Assembly (NCBI GenBank): GCA_902825985.1
Contig: CADEDC010000050.1
Location: 1-45,522, forward strand
Source of the DNA: an uncultured Acidobacteriota bacterium
GTDB taxonomy: Bacteria > Acidobacteriota > Vicinamibacteria > Vicinamibacterales > CAVVIG01
DNA: 45,522 nucleotides
Direction of reading: 5' to 3'
The position numbers and the translations under genes are program-made. Below, in pieces: positions 24,756-31,859 of this stretch. The notes beneath the pieces are model-generated. The model did not search any database, had not been told where the DNA came from, and was given only the letters and a program-made list of their open reading frames with translations. Each line of letters starts with the position of its first letter. Position 1 is the stretch's first letter.

Positions 24756-25658
24756 ATGAACGAACCGAATAGCTCGGCACTCATTGAGATCCTCCGGCGC
24801 GACGGTCCTGACATCGTCTCAGAATGGTTGAGCCTCCTTCGTCAGACGCCCTTGGGACGACGGAGCCGAATGTCCGACGCCGACGTCGACAGCGATGCGC
24901 GCCAGTTCTCACGCGCCCTCATGGTCGCCATCGAGAGCGGCGATGTCGACGTGCAGGCCACCGCCTGGTCCGACGTCCGGGACGTACTCGCGCGCCTCTC
25001 GGAGTCGAGAGCCATCCACGGCGCCAGTCCCTCCGAGACCGCGACCTTCGTCCTGTCGTTGAAGCAGCCGATCTTCCATGCCCTGCGCCGCCGTGCGACG
25101 GATCAGAACCAGCTCGCGGATCTCATTTGGACGGCCAGCACCCTCCTGGACCAGCTGGGGCTGCTCGTCACGGAGCTGCACCAGAAAGCGCGTGAGGGGG
25201 TCATCGCGCGCCAGCAGCAGGAAATGATGGAGCTCTCGACGCCGGTCATCACCCTGTGGGAAGGGGTGCTGGCGCTGCCGGTCATCGGGACGCTCGACAG
25301 CGCCCGCACTCAGGTCGTGATGGAGAGCCTGCTGCAGCGCATCGTCGACACCGGCTCGGTGATCGCGATCCTCGACATCACCGGCGTCCCGACCGTCGAC
25401 ACCCTCGTCGCACAACATCTGTTGAAGACCGTCGCCGCCGCCCGGCTCATGGGAGCCGACTGCATCATCAGCGGCATCCGGCCGCAGATCGCCCAGACCA
25501 TCGTGCACCTCGGCGTCGATCTCAACGCCGTGACGACGAAGGCCACGCTCGCGGACGCCTTCGCGCTGGCGCTCCGGCGGCTGGGCAAGGCGGTGACCCG
25601 GACGCCGCCCCGCAGCGAATCCGCGTCGTTGACACCGGCCGCCAGTGCCGGCGCGTAG
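24756..25658 (+). CDS. rsbR: RsbR-type stressosome sensor protein
   Basis: 300 residues. The N-terminal half (1-160) is a helical RsbRD_N-like sensor domain (IVSEWLSLLRQTP and following). The C-terminal half is a STAS domain (STPVITLWEGVLALPVIGTLDSARTQ) with the conserved phosphorylation segment LDITGVPTVDTLVAQHLL and SGIRPQIAQTIVHLGVDL, nearly as in B. subtilis RsbR paralogues. It should co-assemble with RsbS into the stressosome and be phosphorylated by RsbT. The start at ATG 24756 follows a -10 hexamer by 9 nt with no Shine-Dalgarno. A Thr/Ser/Ala tail ends the protein. rsbS follows after 14 nt. Confidence 0.93.
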   Translation: MNEPNSSALIEILRRDGPDIVSEWLSLLRQTPLGRRSRMSDADVDSDARQFSRALMVAIESGDVDVQATAWSDVRDVLARLSESRAIHGASPSETATFVLSLKQPIFHALRRRATDQNQLADLIWTASTLLDQLGLLVTELHQKAREGVIARQQQEMMELSTPVITLWEGVLALPVIGTLDSARTQVVMESLLQRIVDTGSVIAILDITGVPTVDTLVAQHLLKTVAAARLMGADCIISGIRPQIAQTIVHLGVDLNAVTTKATLADAFALALRRLGKAVTRTPPRSESASLTPAASAGA

Positions 25659-25672
25659 GAGCCGAGGGCCAC

Positions 25673-26065
25673 GTGGAGCGGATTCCGATACTCAAGATGA
25701 GCGGGTTCCTCCTGGTCTCGATCCAGGTGGACATGCACGATCAGCTCGCCATGCAACTGCAGGACGACCTGACGAACCGCATCGCGACGAGCGGCGCCCG
25801 CGGTGTGCTGATCGACATCTCGGCGCTCGAGATCGTCGACTCCTTCATTGGCCGCATGCTCGCCAACATCGCGGCGATGTCACGCGTGCTGGATGCCGAG
25901 ACGGTGGTCGTCGGCATGCAGCCCGCCGTGGCGATCACGCTGGTGGAGCTGGGGATGTCGATGCCTGGTGTCCGGACGGCGCTCGATGTCGACCGCGGCA
26001 TGGCGTTGTTGAACGCTTCCCGCGCTGCCGGGGACACGGGCCACGATGACGTCCCTGTCAGCTGA
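25673..26065 (+). CDS. rsbS: RsbS-type stressosome scaffold (single STAS domain)
   Basis: 130 residues, a lone STAS domain: ILKMSGFLLVSIQVDMHD at the start, then IDISALEIVDSFIGRML with the Ser that RsbT phosphorylates in this family, and VVGMQPAVAITLVELGM. It forms the stressosome core with RsbR and holds RsbT until phosphorylated. The start is GTG 25673 with GAGGG 4 nt upstream. Its end overlaps rsbT by 20 nt, so translation is coupled. Confidence 0.93.
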   Translation: MERIPILKMSGFLLVSIQVDMHDQLAMQLQDDLTNRIATSGARGVLIDISALEIVDSFIGRMLANIAAMSRVLDAETVVVGMQPAVAITLVELGMSMPGVRTALDVDRGMALLNASRAAGDTGHDDVPVS

Positions 26066-26450
26066 ATCGCTGCCGGTGGAGACGTCGGAACATGTCGTCA
26101 GCGTCCGGCAGGCCGTACGGCGGCGCGCAGTCGAGCTTGGTTTCAGCCTGGTCGACCAGACCAAGATCATCACCGCCGCGAGTGAACTGGCGCGTAATGC
26201 CATCCAGCATGGCGGTGGCGGCGAGGTCATCATCGAAACCATCGCGCTGCAGGGACGACGTGGTCTCCGCCTTGCGTTCGCCGACCGCGGCCCGGGCATC
26301 GCCGATGTCGCCCGTGCCATGACCGACGGCTACTCCACGGCGGGGGGGCTGGGACTCGGACTGTCGGGGGCAAAGCGCTTGTCACATGAGTTCGCCATCG
26401 AGGCGGCGCCCGGGACCGGCACGCGTGTCGTGATCGTGCGGTGGAAATGA
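26046..26450 (+). CDS. rsbT: RsbT-type serine/threonine kinase
   Basis: 134 residues, a GHKL ATPase of the RsbT/RsbW group. ATP-site motifs: N-box ASELARNAIQHGGGG, G1 DRGPGIADV and G2 GGLGLGLSGAK. It phosphorylates the RsbR and RsbS STAS domains, and on release activates a downstream partner. In Bacillus that partner is the phosphatase RsbU; here the next genes are a different phosphatase fusion and a hybrid kinase. Overlaps rsbS by 20 nt and the next gene by an ATGA. Confidence 0.93.
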   Translation: MTSLSAESLPVETSEHVVSVRQAVRRRAVELGFSLVDQTKIITAASELARNAIQHGGGGEVIIETIALQGRRGLRLAFADRGPGIADVARAMTDGYSTAGGLGLGLSGAKRLSHEFAIEAAPGTGTRVVIVRWK

Positions 26451-27451
26451 ACAGCTTCCACAGCGTCATCCCGATTCGCGAGGCGAGCCAGCCGTTTGCC
26501 GCTCGCAACGCCGCCCGCGAAGCGGCCGACCTCGCCAGCTTCGGCGAGGAGGACAGTTACCGTGCCGGACTGGTCGCCACCGAGCTGGCGACCAACCTCG
26601 TGCGGCATACGGCGCTCGGCGGCGAGGTGCTCGTGCGCACGAACGCCAGGACGCCGGCCGGCGAGGTCGAGCTGATCGCCATCGATCGGGGACCGGGCAT
26701 GACGGACGTCGACGCCTGTTTTGCCGATGGTGCATCCTCGGCCGGCACGCTCGGGCTGGGACTCGGCGCCGTCAGCCGCCTGGCGGACGAGTTCGACGTC
26801 CACTCCGAACCGGGACGCGGCACGGTCGTGCTCGCGCGCCTCCGCGCCGCCCGCCAGTCGCGTCCGCCGCACGTCTACCATTGGTCGGGCATTTCCGTGC
26901 CGGTGTCGGGCGAAACCCACTGCGGCGACGCCTGGGACGTCCGCTGCGAAGGCGATCGCGCCGTGGTGATGGTCGTCGACGGCCTCGGGCATGGGCTGCA
27001 CGCGTCGACCGCTGCGACGTGCGCGGCGCGGATCTTCGGTGAGCAGACGTACGCGGGACCGGGCGACATGCTGCAACGCATCCACGCCGGAATCGCCCAC
27101 ACCCGGGGCGCTGCCGCCACCATCGTCGAGATCAGGCCGGACGATGGGGCGGCGGTGGTCGCCGGCGTCGGCAACGTCTGTGCGGTGTTGTCGGCGTTCG
27201 GTGGGTCGCGGTCCGGCGTCTCGCTGCCCGGGATCCTCGGCCATCAGATCCGCCAGGTCCGCGAGTACTCGTACACGTGGGATCCGGCAACCGTCGTCGT
27301 CCTGCACTCGGACGGCCTGACGATGCGCTGGTCCCTGGACGCCTATCCCGGCCTGCGCACCCGCCATCCGTCGGTCATCGCCGCCGTCCTCTACCGGGAC
27401 TTCAGTCGCGGTCGTGACGACGTGACGGTCGTGGTCGGGAGGAAGTCGTGA
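26447..27451 (+). CDS. RsbT-like ATPase fused to an RsbX/SpoIIE-type PP2C phosphatase
   Basis: 334 residues. Residues 1-135 are a second GHKL kinase-like domain (ATELATNLVRHTALGGEV, DRGPGM, GTLGLGLGAV). Residues 140-334 are a PP2C phosphatase with metal-binding acidic residues in GETHCGDAW, MVVDGLGHGLHAS, LHSDGLTMRW and RDDVTVVVG. RsbX in Bacillus removes phosphates from RsbR and RsbS and so resets the stressosome; the position here suggests the same job, with an added kinase-like domain. Start at ATG 26447 chosen because it overlaps the rsbT stop as ATGA. It ends with a GTGA overlap into the hybrid kinase gene. Confidence 0.88.
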   Translation: MNSFHSVIPIREASQPFAARNAAREAADLASFGEEDSYRAGLVATELATNLVRHTALGGEVLVRTNARTPAGEVELIAIDRGPGMTDVDACFADGASSAGTLGLGLGAVSRLADEFDVHSEPGRGTVVLARLRAARQSRPPHVYHWSGISVPVSGETHCGDAWDVRCEGDRAVVMVVDGLGHGLHASTAATCAARIFGEQTYAGPGDMLQRIHAGIAHTRGAAATIVEIRPDDGAAVVAGVGNVCAVLSAFGGSRSGVSLPGILGHQIRQVREYSYTWDPATVVVLHSDGLTMRWSLDAYPGLRTRHPSVIAAVLYRDFSRGRDDVTVVVGRKS

Positions 27452-29574
27452 CGGCGACGCGGCTGCTCACCGTGCGGATCGAGCGCGAGCCCGACGTCGT
27501 CGTGGCCCGTCAACGGGCGCGGCAGCTCGCCGCGGCGTTCCACTTCGACACCGTCGACCAGACGCGGATGGCCACCGCGGTGTCGGAGCTGGCGCGCAAC
27601 GCGTTTCAGTATGCCGGTGGCGGCACCGTGGAGTATCGGATCGCTGGAGCCACCGCCCCGCAGCTCCTCCAGGTGGCCGTTTCGGATACCGGACCCGGCA
27701 TCGCCGACCCGGCGCACATCCTGAGCGGCGCCTACCGCTCGTCGACCGGCATGGGACTGGGCATCATCGGCACCCGCCGGCTGATGGATCAGTTCGATCT
27801 GGCGTCGCGGCCAGGCCAGACGATCGTGACCATCGGCAAGCTGCTGCCGCCGCGGGCGCCGTTCGCCGGTGCCGCTGAGATCGCTGCCGTGTCGCAGCTG
27901 CTGACGCACCCGCTCTCGCGCGATCCGGTCGAGGAACTGCAACAGCGGAATCAGGAACTGCTGCAGACGCTCGACCTGTTGCGCGTCAGGCAGGAGGAAC
28001 TGGAGCGGGTCAATCGCGAGCTCGAGGACACGAACCGCGGCGTGGTGGCGCTCTACGCCGAGCTCGACGAGCGCGCCGATCACCTGCGCCGCGCCGATGA
28101 GGTGAAGACACGTTTCCTGTCGAACATGACGCACGAATTTCGCACGCCCGTGAACTCGATTCTGGCGCTGACCCGCCTGCTGGCGGACCGGCTGGCCGCG
28201 GCGCCAGACGAGCGCGACGAGGTGTACTACATCAGGAAGTCGGCGCAGCAGCTCTCCGACATCGTCAACGACCTGCTCGACCTGGCCAAGGTCGAAGCCG
28301 GCAAGATCGAGGTGCATCCGTCGGCCTTCGAGGTGGACGCGCTGTTCGGTGCCCTCCGTGGGATGTTGCGGCCGCTGCTGGTGAGCCAGGCCGTCTCGCT
28401 GGTCTTCGACGAGCCGCAGGACCTGCCGCCGCTGTTCAGCGACGAGAACAAGATCTCGCAGATTCTACGCAATTTGATTTCGAACGCCCTCAAGTACACC
28501 GAACGGGGAGAGGTGCGCATCTCGGCGGCGCTGGCGGCGTCGCGGGACGCCGTGACGTTCACGGTCGCCGACACGGGCATTGGCATTCCGGAGGCCGACC
28601 TGCCAAAAAGTTTCGACGAGTTCGTCCAGATCCAGAATCCGCTGCAGCGACAGACGAAAGGGACCGGCCTCGGCCTGCCGCTGTCACGCCGTCTGGCCGA
28701 GCTCCTGGGCGGGCACATCGGCGTCGACAGCGTGCTCGGCAGTGGGTCGACATTCAGATTGACCATCCCCCTGAGCGTGCCGGTGAAGGACGCGCCGATC
28801 CCGGCGCTGCAGCCGAATCGACAACCGGTGCTGGTCATCGAGGATCGCGACGAGGACCAACTGCTCGTCGAGCGGATGCTGCTGGGCACGCGGTTCCAGC
28901 CGGTGGCGGCGCGCACCGCGGCGGCGGCGGCGCTGGCGCTCGAAGCGTTCCGTCCGGCGGCCGTCGTCCTCGACACCAATCTGTACGGCGTCGATTCGTG
29001 GGACATCCTCGCGCGGCTGAAACGGGACAGCCGTCTGACGGCGATACCCGTGCTGGTCGTGTCGACGACGGCCGATCCGGCAAAAGCCTTCGCACTGGGA
29101 GCCGAGGCCTGCCAGGAGAAGCCGATCACGCGCGACTGGCTGATCACGACCCTGGAACGGGTCACCGGTCGCGATCGCCGCCTGTGCGTGCTCGCCATCG
29201 ACGACGAGGAGACATCGCGCTTCATTGTGCGCAGCCTGTTGAACAGCTCGTCGCACGAGCTGCTGGAAGCGGAGTCGGGCAGCGCCGGTCTGGCTTTGGC
29301 GCGCACCGTCGCTCCCGACGTCATCCTGCTCGACTTCAACCTCGGTGAGAGCACCGCGATCGACGTCTGCCAGAAGCTCGCGGAGGATCCGGTGACGGCG
29401 CGCCTGCCGGTCGTTGTCGTCACGTCACACGAGCTGTCGTCGGGCGAGCGGCAGGCACTCGGCGATCGACCGGTCATCGCCAAGTCCGCGATGACCAGGG
29501 ACCGGTTGCAGGAGACGATCAATCGAGCGATGCGGCGCGCCGAGCCGGCGCTCCGGGAGGGTCGTGATGAGTGA
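27448..29574 (+). CDS. Hybrid histidine kinase with N-terminal RsbT-like ATPase and two receivers
   Basis: 708 residues. Order: RsbT-like GHKL domain (1-140: VSELARNAFQYAGGG, DTGPGI, GMGLGIIG), coiled coil (about 165-220), HisKA with His229 (FLSNMTHEFRTPVNSIL), a second GHKL ATPase (NLISNALKYTERGEV, DTGIGIPE, GTGLGLPLS), receiver 1 with Asp509 (VLDTNLYG), and receiver 2 with Asp629 (LLDFNLGE). No transmembrane segment, so it is cytoplasmic. The N-terminal domain is clearly a paralogue of the adjacent RsbT (both have VDQT...SELARNA.Q..GGG). It is therefore the natural point where stressosome output could enter a phosphorelay. No DNA-binding domain. Start GTG 27448 overlaps the previous stop. 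Confidence 0.9.
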   Translation: MTATRLLTVRIEREPDVVVARQRARQLAAAFHFDTVDQTRMATAVSELARNAFQYAGGGTVEYRIAGATAPQLLQVAVSDTGPGIADPAHILSGAYRSSTGMGLGIIGTRRLMDQFDLASRPGQTIVTIGKLLPPRAPFAGAAEIAAVSQLLTHPLSRDPVEELQQRNQELLQTLDLLRVRQEELERVNRELEDTNRGVVALYAELDERADHLRRADEVKTRFLSNMTHEFRTPVNSILALTRLLADRLAAAPDERDEVYYIRKSAQQLSDIVNDLLDLAKVEAGKIEVHPSAFEVDALFGALRGMLRPLLVSQAVSLVFDEPQDLPPLFSDENKISQILRNLISNALKYTERGEVRISAALAASRDAVTFTVADTGIGIPEADLPKSFDEFVQIQNPLQRQTKGTGLGLPLSRRLAELLGGHIGVDSVLGSGSTFRLTIPLSVPVKDAPIPALQPNRQPVLVIEDRDEDQLLVERMLLGTRFQPVAARTAAAAALALEAFRPAAVVLDTNLYGVDSWDILARLKRDSRLTAIPVLVVSTTADPAKAFALGAEACQEKPITRDWLITTLERVTGRDRRLCVLAIDDEETSRFIVRSLLNSSSHELLEAESGSAGLALARTVAPDVILLDFNLGESTAIDVCQKLAEDPVTARLPVVVVTSHELSSGERQALGDRPVIAKSAMTRDRLQETINRAMRRAEPALREGRDE

Positions 29575-31075
29575 GACCAGTGCGGTCCTCCTCGTCGTGG
29601 ACGATGAGGACGCAGGGCGGTTCGTCAAGGTGCAGACCTTGAGGCGCGCCGGCTATACGGTGTACGAAGCCGCGACCGGCGCCGACGGACTGCGGCAGGT
29701 CGAGTCGCGTTCACCCGACGTCGTCGTCCTCGACGTCAACCTTCCCGACGTCAGCGGGCTCGAGGTGTGCCGGCGGATCCGCCAGCACGCGTTGGCGCCC
29801 CCCGCGATTCAGGTCCTCCAGGTGTCCAGCACGGCCGTCGATGCCAAGGACCGCGTCGCCGGTCTCGACCACGGTGCCGACGTCTACCTGACAGAGCCGC
29901 TGGAGCCGGGCGTCCTCGTCGCGACGGTGCGGGCGTTGCTGCGCGTGCGTCGCGCCGAGAAGGCATTGGCCGAGGCGCTCGAGGGCGAACGGATCGCCCG
30001 TCGCCATGCGGAGGAGGCGACGCGGCTGCGTGACGAGTTCATTGCAACCCTCTCGCACGAACTGCGGACGCCCCTCAACGCCGTCATGGGCTGGCTGTGG
30101 CAGTTGCGGCACTCGTCGCTCGATGCGGCCGCGCAGGCACGGGCACTCGACAGCCTCGAACGCAACGCCCGTCTGCAGGTCCAGCTGATCGGCGATCTGC
30201 TCGACGTGTCGCGGATCGCCAAGGGCAAGCTGCTGCTCGAGTTGAGCCGGGTGGATGTCCTCGCGGTCGTCAACGACGCCCTCGACTCGGTGTCCGCTCA
30301 GGCCGAGCAGAAGGAGCTGACGGTGCAGGTCACCGGCCGGTCGGCGACCGTCATTGCCGATGCCGGCCGGCTGCAGCAGATCGTCACGAATCTGTTGACC
30401 AATGCCATCCAGTTCACCCCACCGAAGGGCAGCATCGCCGTCACCCTCACGGCGGACGGCGATGAGTCCGTGCTCCGCATCACCGATACCGGACTCGGCA
30501 TCAGCGCCGAGTTGCTCCCTTCGGTCTTCGATCAGTTCCGTCAGGGAGCGGGTGGGCTGATGCGCAAGCACGGCGGCCTGGGCCTTGGCCTGGCCGTCGT
30601 CCGCCAGCTGATCGACCTGCACGGCGGTGCCGTGCAGGTGGAGAGCCGTGGGCCGGGGCAGGGGAGCACGTTCATTCTCCGGATCCCGCGAGAGCCGGAT
30701 TCGGCTCAGCCGCCTCTGGACCGGGCCCCGGTGCTTCGCGGCATGCGCGTCGCGATTGTTTCGCAAGAGGCCGAGTACGCGGAGCTGCTCAAGAGCGCGC
30801 TGGAGGCGAGCGGCGCCGACGTTCGGGTCATCGCGCGGGACGATGCGGGGCAGCGTGCGGGCGCCGACTTGGTCCTGACCGAGGGTGCGGCCGGAGAGAC
30901 GACGATCACCGGCGCTGGAGAGCCGCAGCGTGAGCCGTCGCCGCCCAGCCTGCCGATCGACGTCACGATGCGGGCCGCCGACGTCGTCCGGAGCATCGCC
31001 CGCTACGTCCTCGCCCGCCCTGATGCCGGCACGTCCACCGCCTCCGGCGTCCCGGCCTCAGGCACGAAAGGTTGA
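29567..31075 (+). CDS. Receiver-histidine kinase with degenerate C-terminal receiver
   Basis: 502 residues. Receiver 1-125 with Asp56 (VVLDVNLPDVSG); the usual Lys of the YLTKP segment is Glu here (VYLTEPLEPG). A linker helix leads to HisKA with His164 (FIATLSHELRTPLNAVMG), then GHKL ATPase (LLTNAIQFTPPKGSI, DTGLGIS, GGLGLGLAVV). The last 100 residues (MRVAIVSQEAEYAELL...) look like a receiver without the acidic pocket or phospho-Asp. Cytoplasmic. The start is ATG 29567 with SD GGGAGG 6 nt upstream, overlapping the previous gene by 8 nt. It can accept phosphate from, or act beside, the preceding hybrid kinase. Confidence 0.9.
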   Translation: MSETSAVLLVVDDEDAGRFVKVQTLRRAGYTVYEAATGADGLRQVESRSPDVVVLDVNLPDVSGLEVCRRIRQHALAPPAIQVLQVSSTAVDAKDRVAGLDHGADVYLTEPLEPGVLVATVRALLRVRRAEKALAEALEGERIARRHAEEATRLRDEFIATLSHELRTPLNAVMGWLWQLRHSSLDAAAQARALDSLERNARLQVQLIGDLLDVSRIAKGKLLLELSRVDVLAVVNDALDSVSAQAEQKELTVQVTGRSATVIADAGRLQQIVTNLLTNAIQFTPPKGSIAVTLTADGDESVLRITDTGLGISAELLPSVFDQFRQGAGGLMRKHGGLGLGLAVVRQLIDLHGGAVQVESRGPGQGSTFILRIPREPDSAQPPLDRAPVLRGMRVAIVSQEAEYAELLKSALEASGADVRVIARDDAGQRAGADLVLTEGAAGETTITGAGEPQREPSPPSLPIDVTMRAADVVRSIARYVLARPDAGTSTASGVPASGTKG

Positions 31076-31859
31076 GACGTACATGGCGAGCGGGGACACG
31101 GCGCCCCCGTCGAGTCGGTAAGTATGCTGTCGGTCGGCCAGATTGGCGACCGAGCGCGGCTACGTCGTGAATGTGCAGCTTCGATGCCAGCCGGCGAGGC
31201 TCGAGCCCGGCGGCGACCGGTCGGCTCCAAACCACCGGCTACCGACCGGCGTCCAGGAATTGAAGGCTGCGCGCGACTTCTGCCGGACGCTGACCTTTCA
31301 TCGCATGGCAGGACGACTTCTGGGCGGCCGGCGGAAGGCGCCGCGACCCGAATCGCAGAAGATCGCGCCGGAATCTGTTCGCGACCGACAAGTCACGAAA
31401 CTTGCAGTCTCCGGGCACCCGCATGGGTGCCGTCGTCGATGTCTTTGCCCTTCGGGTGTCGGGTGCGTCGGTGATGTTCGTGCGTCAGTGTGGTGCGTGG
31501 CACATGTTGACGCGCCAGGATGGCAAGCTGGAACCGCGTCGCGTCGTACCGGACGAGTACGCGATGGCCCTCATCGAGAGTTACGCGGTCTTCGGGCCGA
31601 CCGAACAACGGCGCTGCGCCACCCGCCGTGAGGTCGCCGACCTCGCCCTCCCTCGCGCGACCATCCGCTGAACACCTGCATCACTGCCGAGAGGCTGGAG
31701 CCTGCACGCCATGGTTCGGCACTGGTGTCCTCGTGGCACGTCGGGTACCTGGCAGTAGTCGCTGGCGGCCCTTGGGATTAGTATTGCCGAGTTCCATGGC
31801 AGGGTCGCGGCTCGTCCCCTTGTGACCTGCCCGGCACCAACCTCCGACAGGACGCACTC
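31076..31859. other. 784-nt gap between kinase genes
   Basis: Apart from the short ORF listed separately, this stretch shows no recognisable gene. It includes the palindrome CGACCGGTCG near 31215 and a TAGTAT hexamer at 31779-31784, about 75 nt before the next gene, which could be its -10. A perfect TGGCACG at 31734-31740 lacks the -12 half of a sigma-54 promoter. Confidence 0.5.
31423..31671 (+). CDS. Short hypothetical protein
   Basis: 82 residues (MGAVVDVFALRVSGASVMFV, ending LALPRATIR), no family recognised. Third codon positions are GC-rich as in real genes of the window, and the composition (FVRQCGAWHMLTRQDGKLEPRRV) looks protein-like. There is no clear Shine-Dalgarno, and a TTG 21 nt upstream could also start it. 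Coding status is uncertain. Confidence 0.4.
   Translation: MGAVVDVFALRVSGASVMFVRQCGAWHMLTRQDGKLEPRRVVPDEYAMALIESYAVFGPTEQRRCATRREVADLALPRATIR

Noticed and set aside
31143-31631. 162-codon open frame in the gap after the second kinase
   Set aside because: Composition is erratic (Cys/Arg/His-rich, no domain), with no start signal. A different frame (31423-31671) looks more like coding sequence.
31734-31749. TGGCACG followed by N4, a possible sigma-54 promoter before the 944-residue kinase
   Set aside because: The -24 half is perfect but the -12 half reads GTACC instead of TTGCA/T, so the essential GC is missing.
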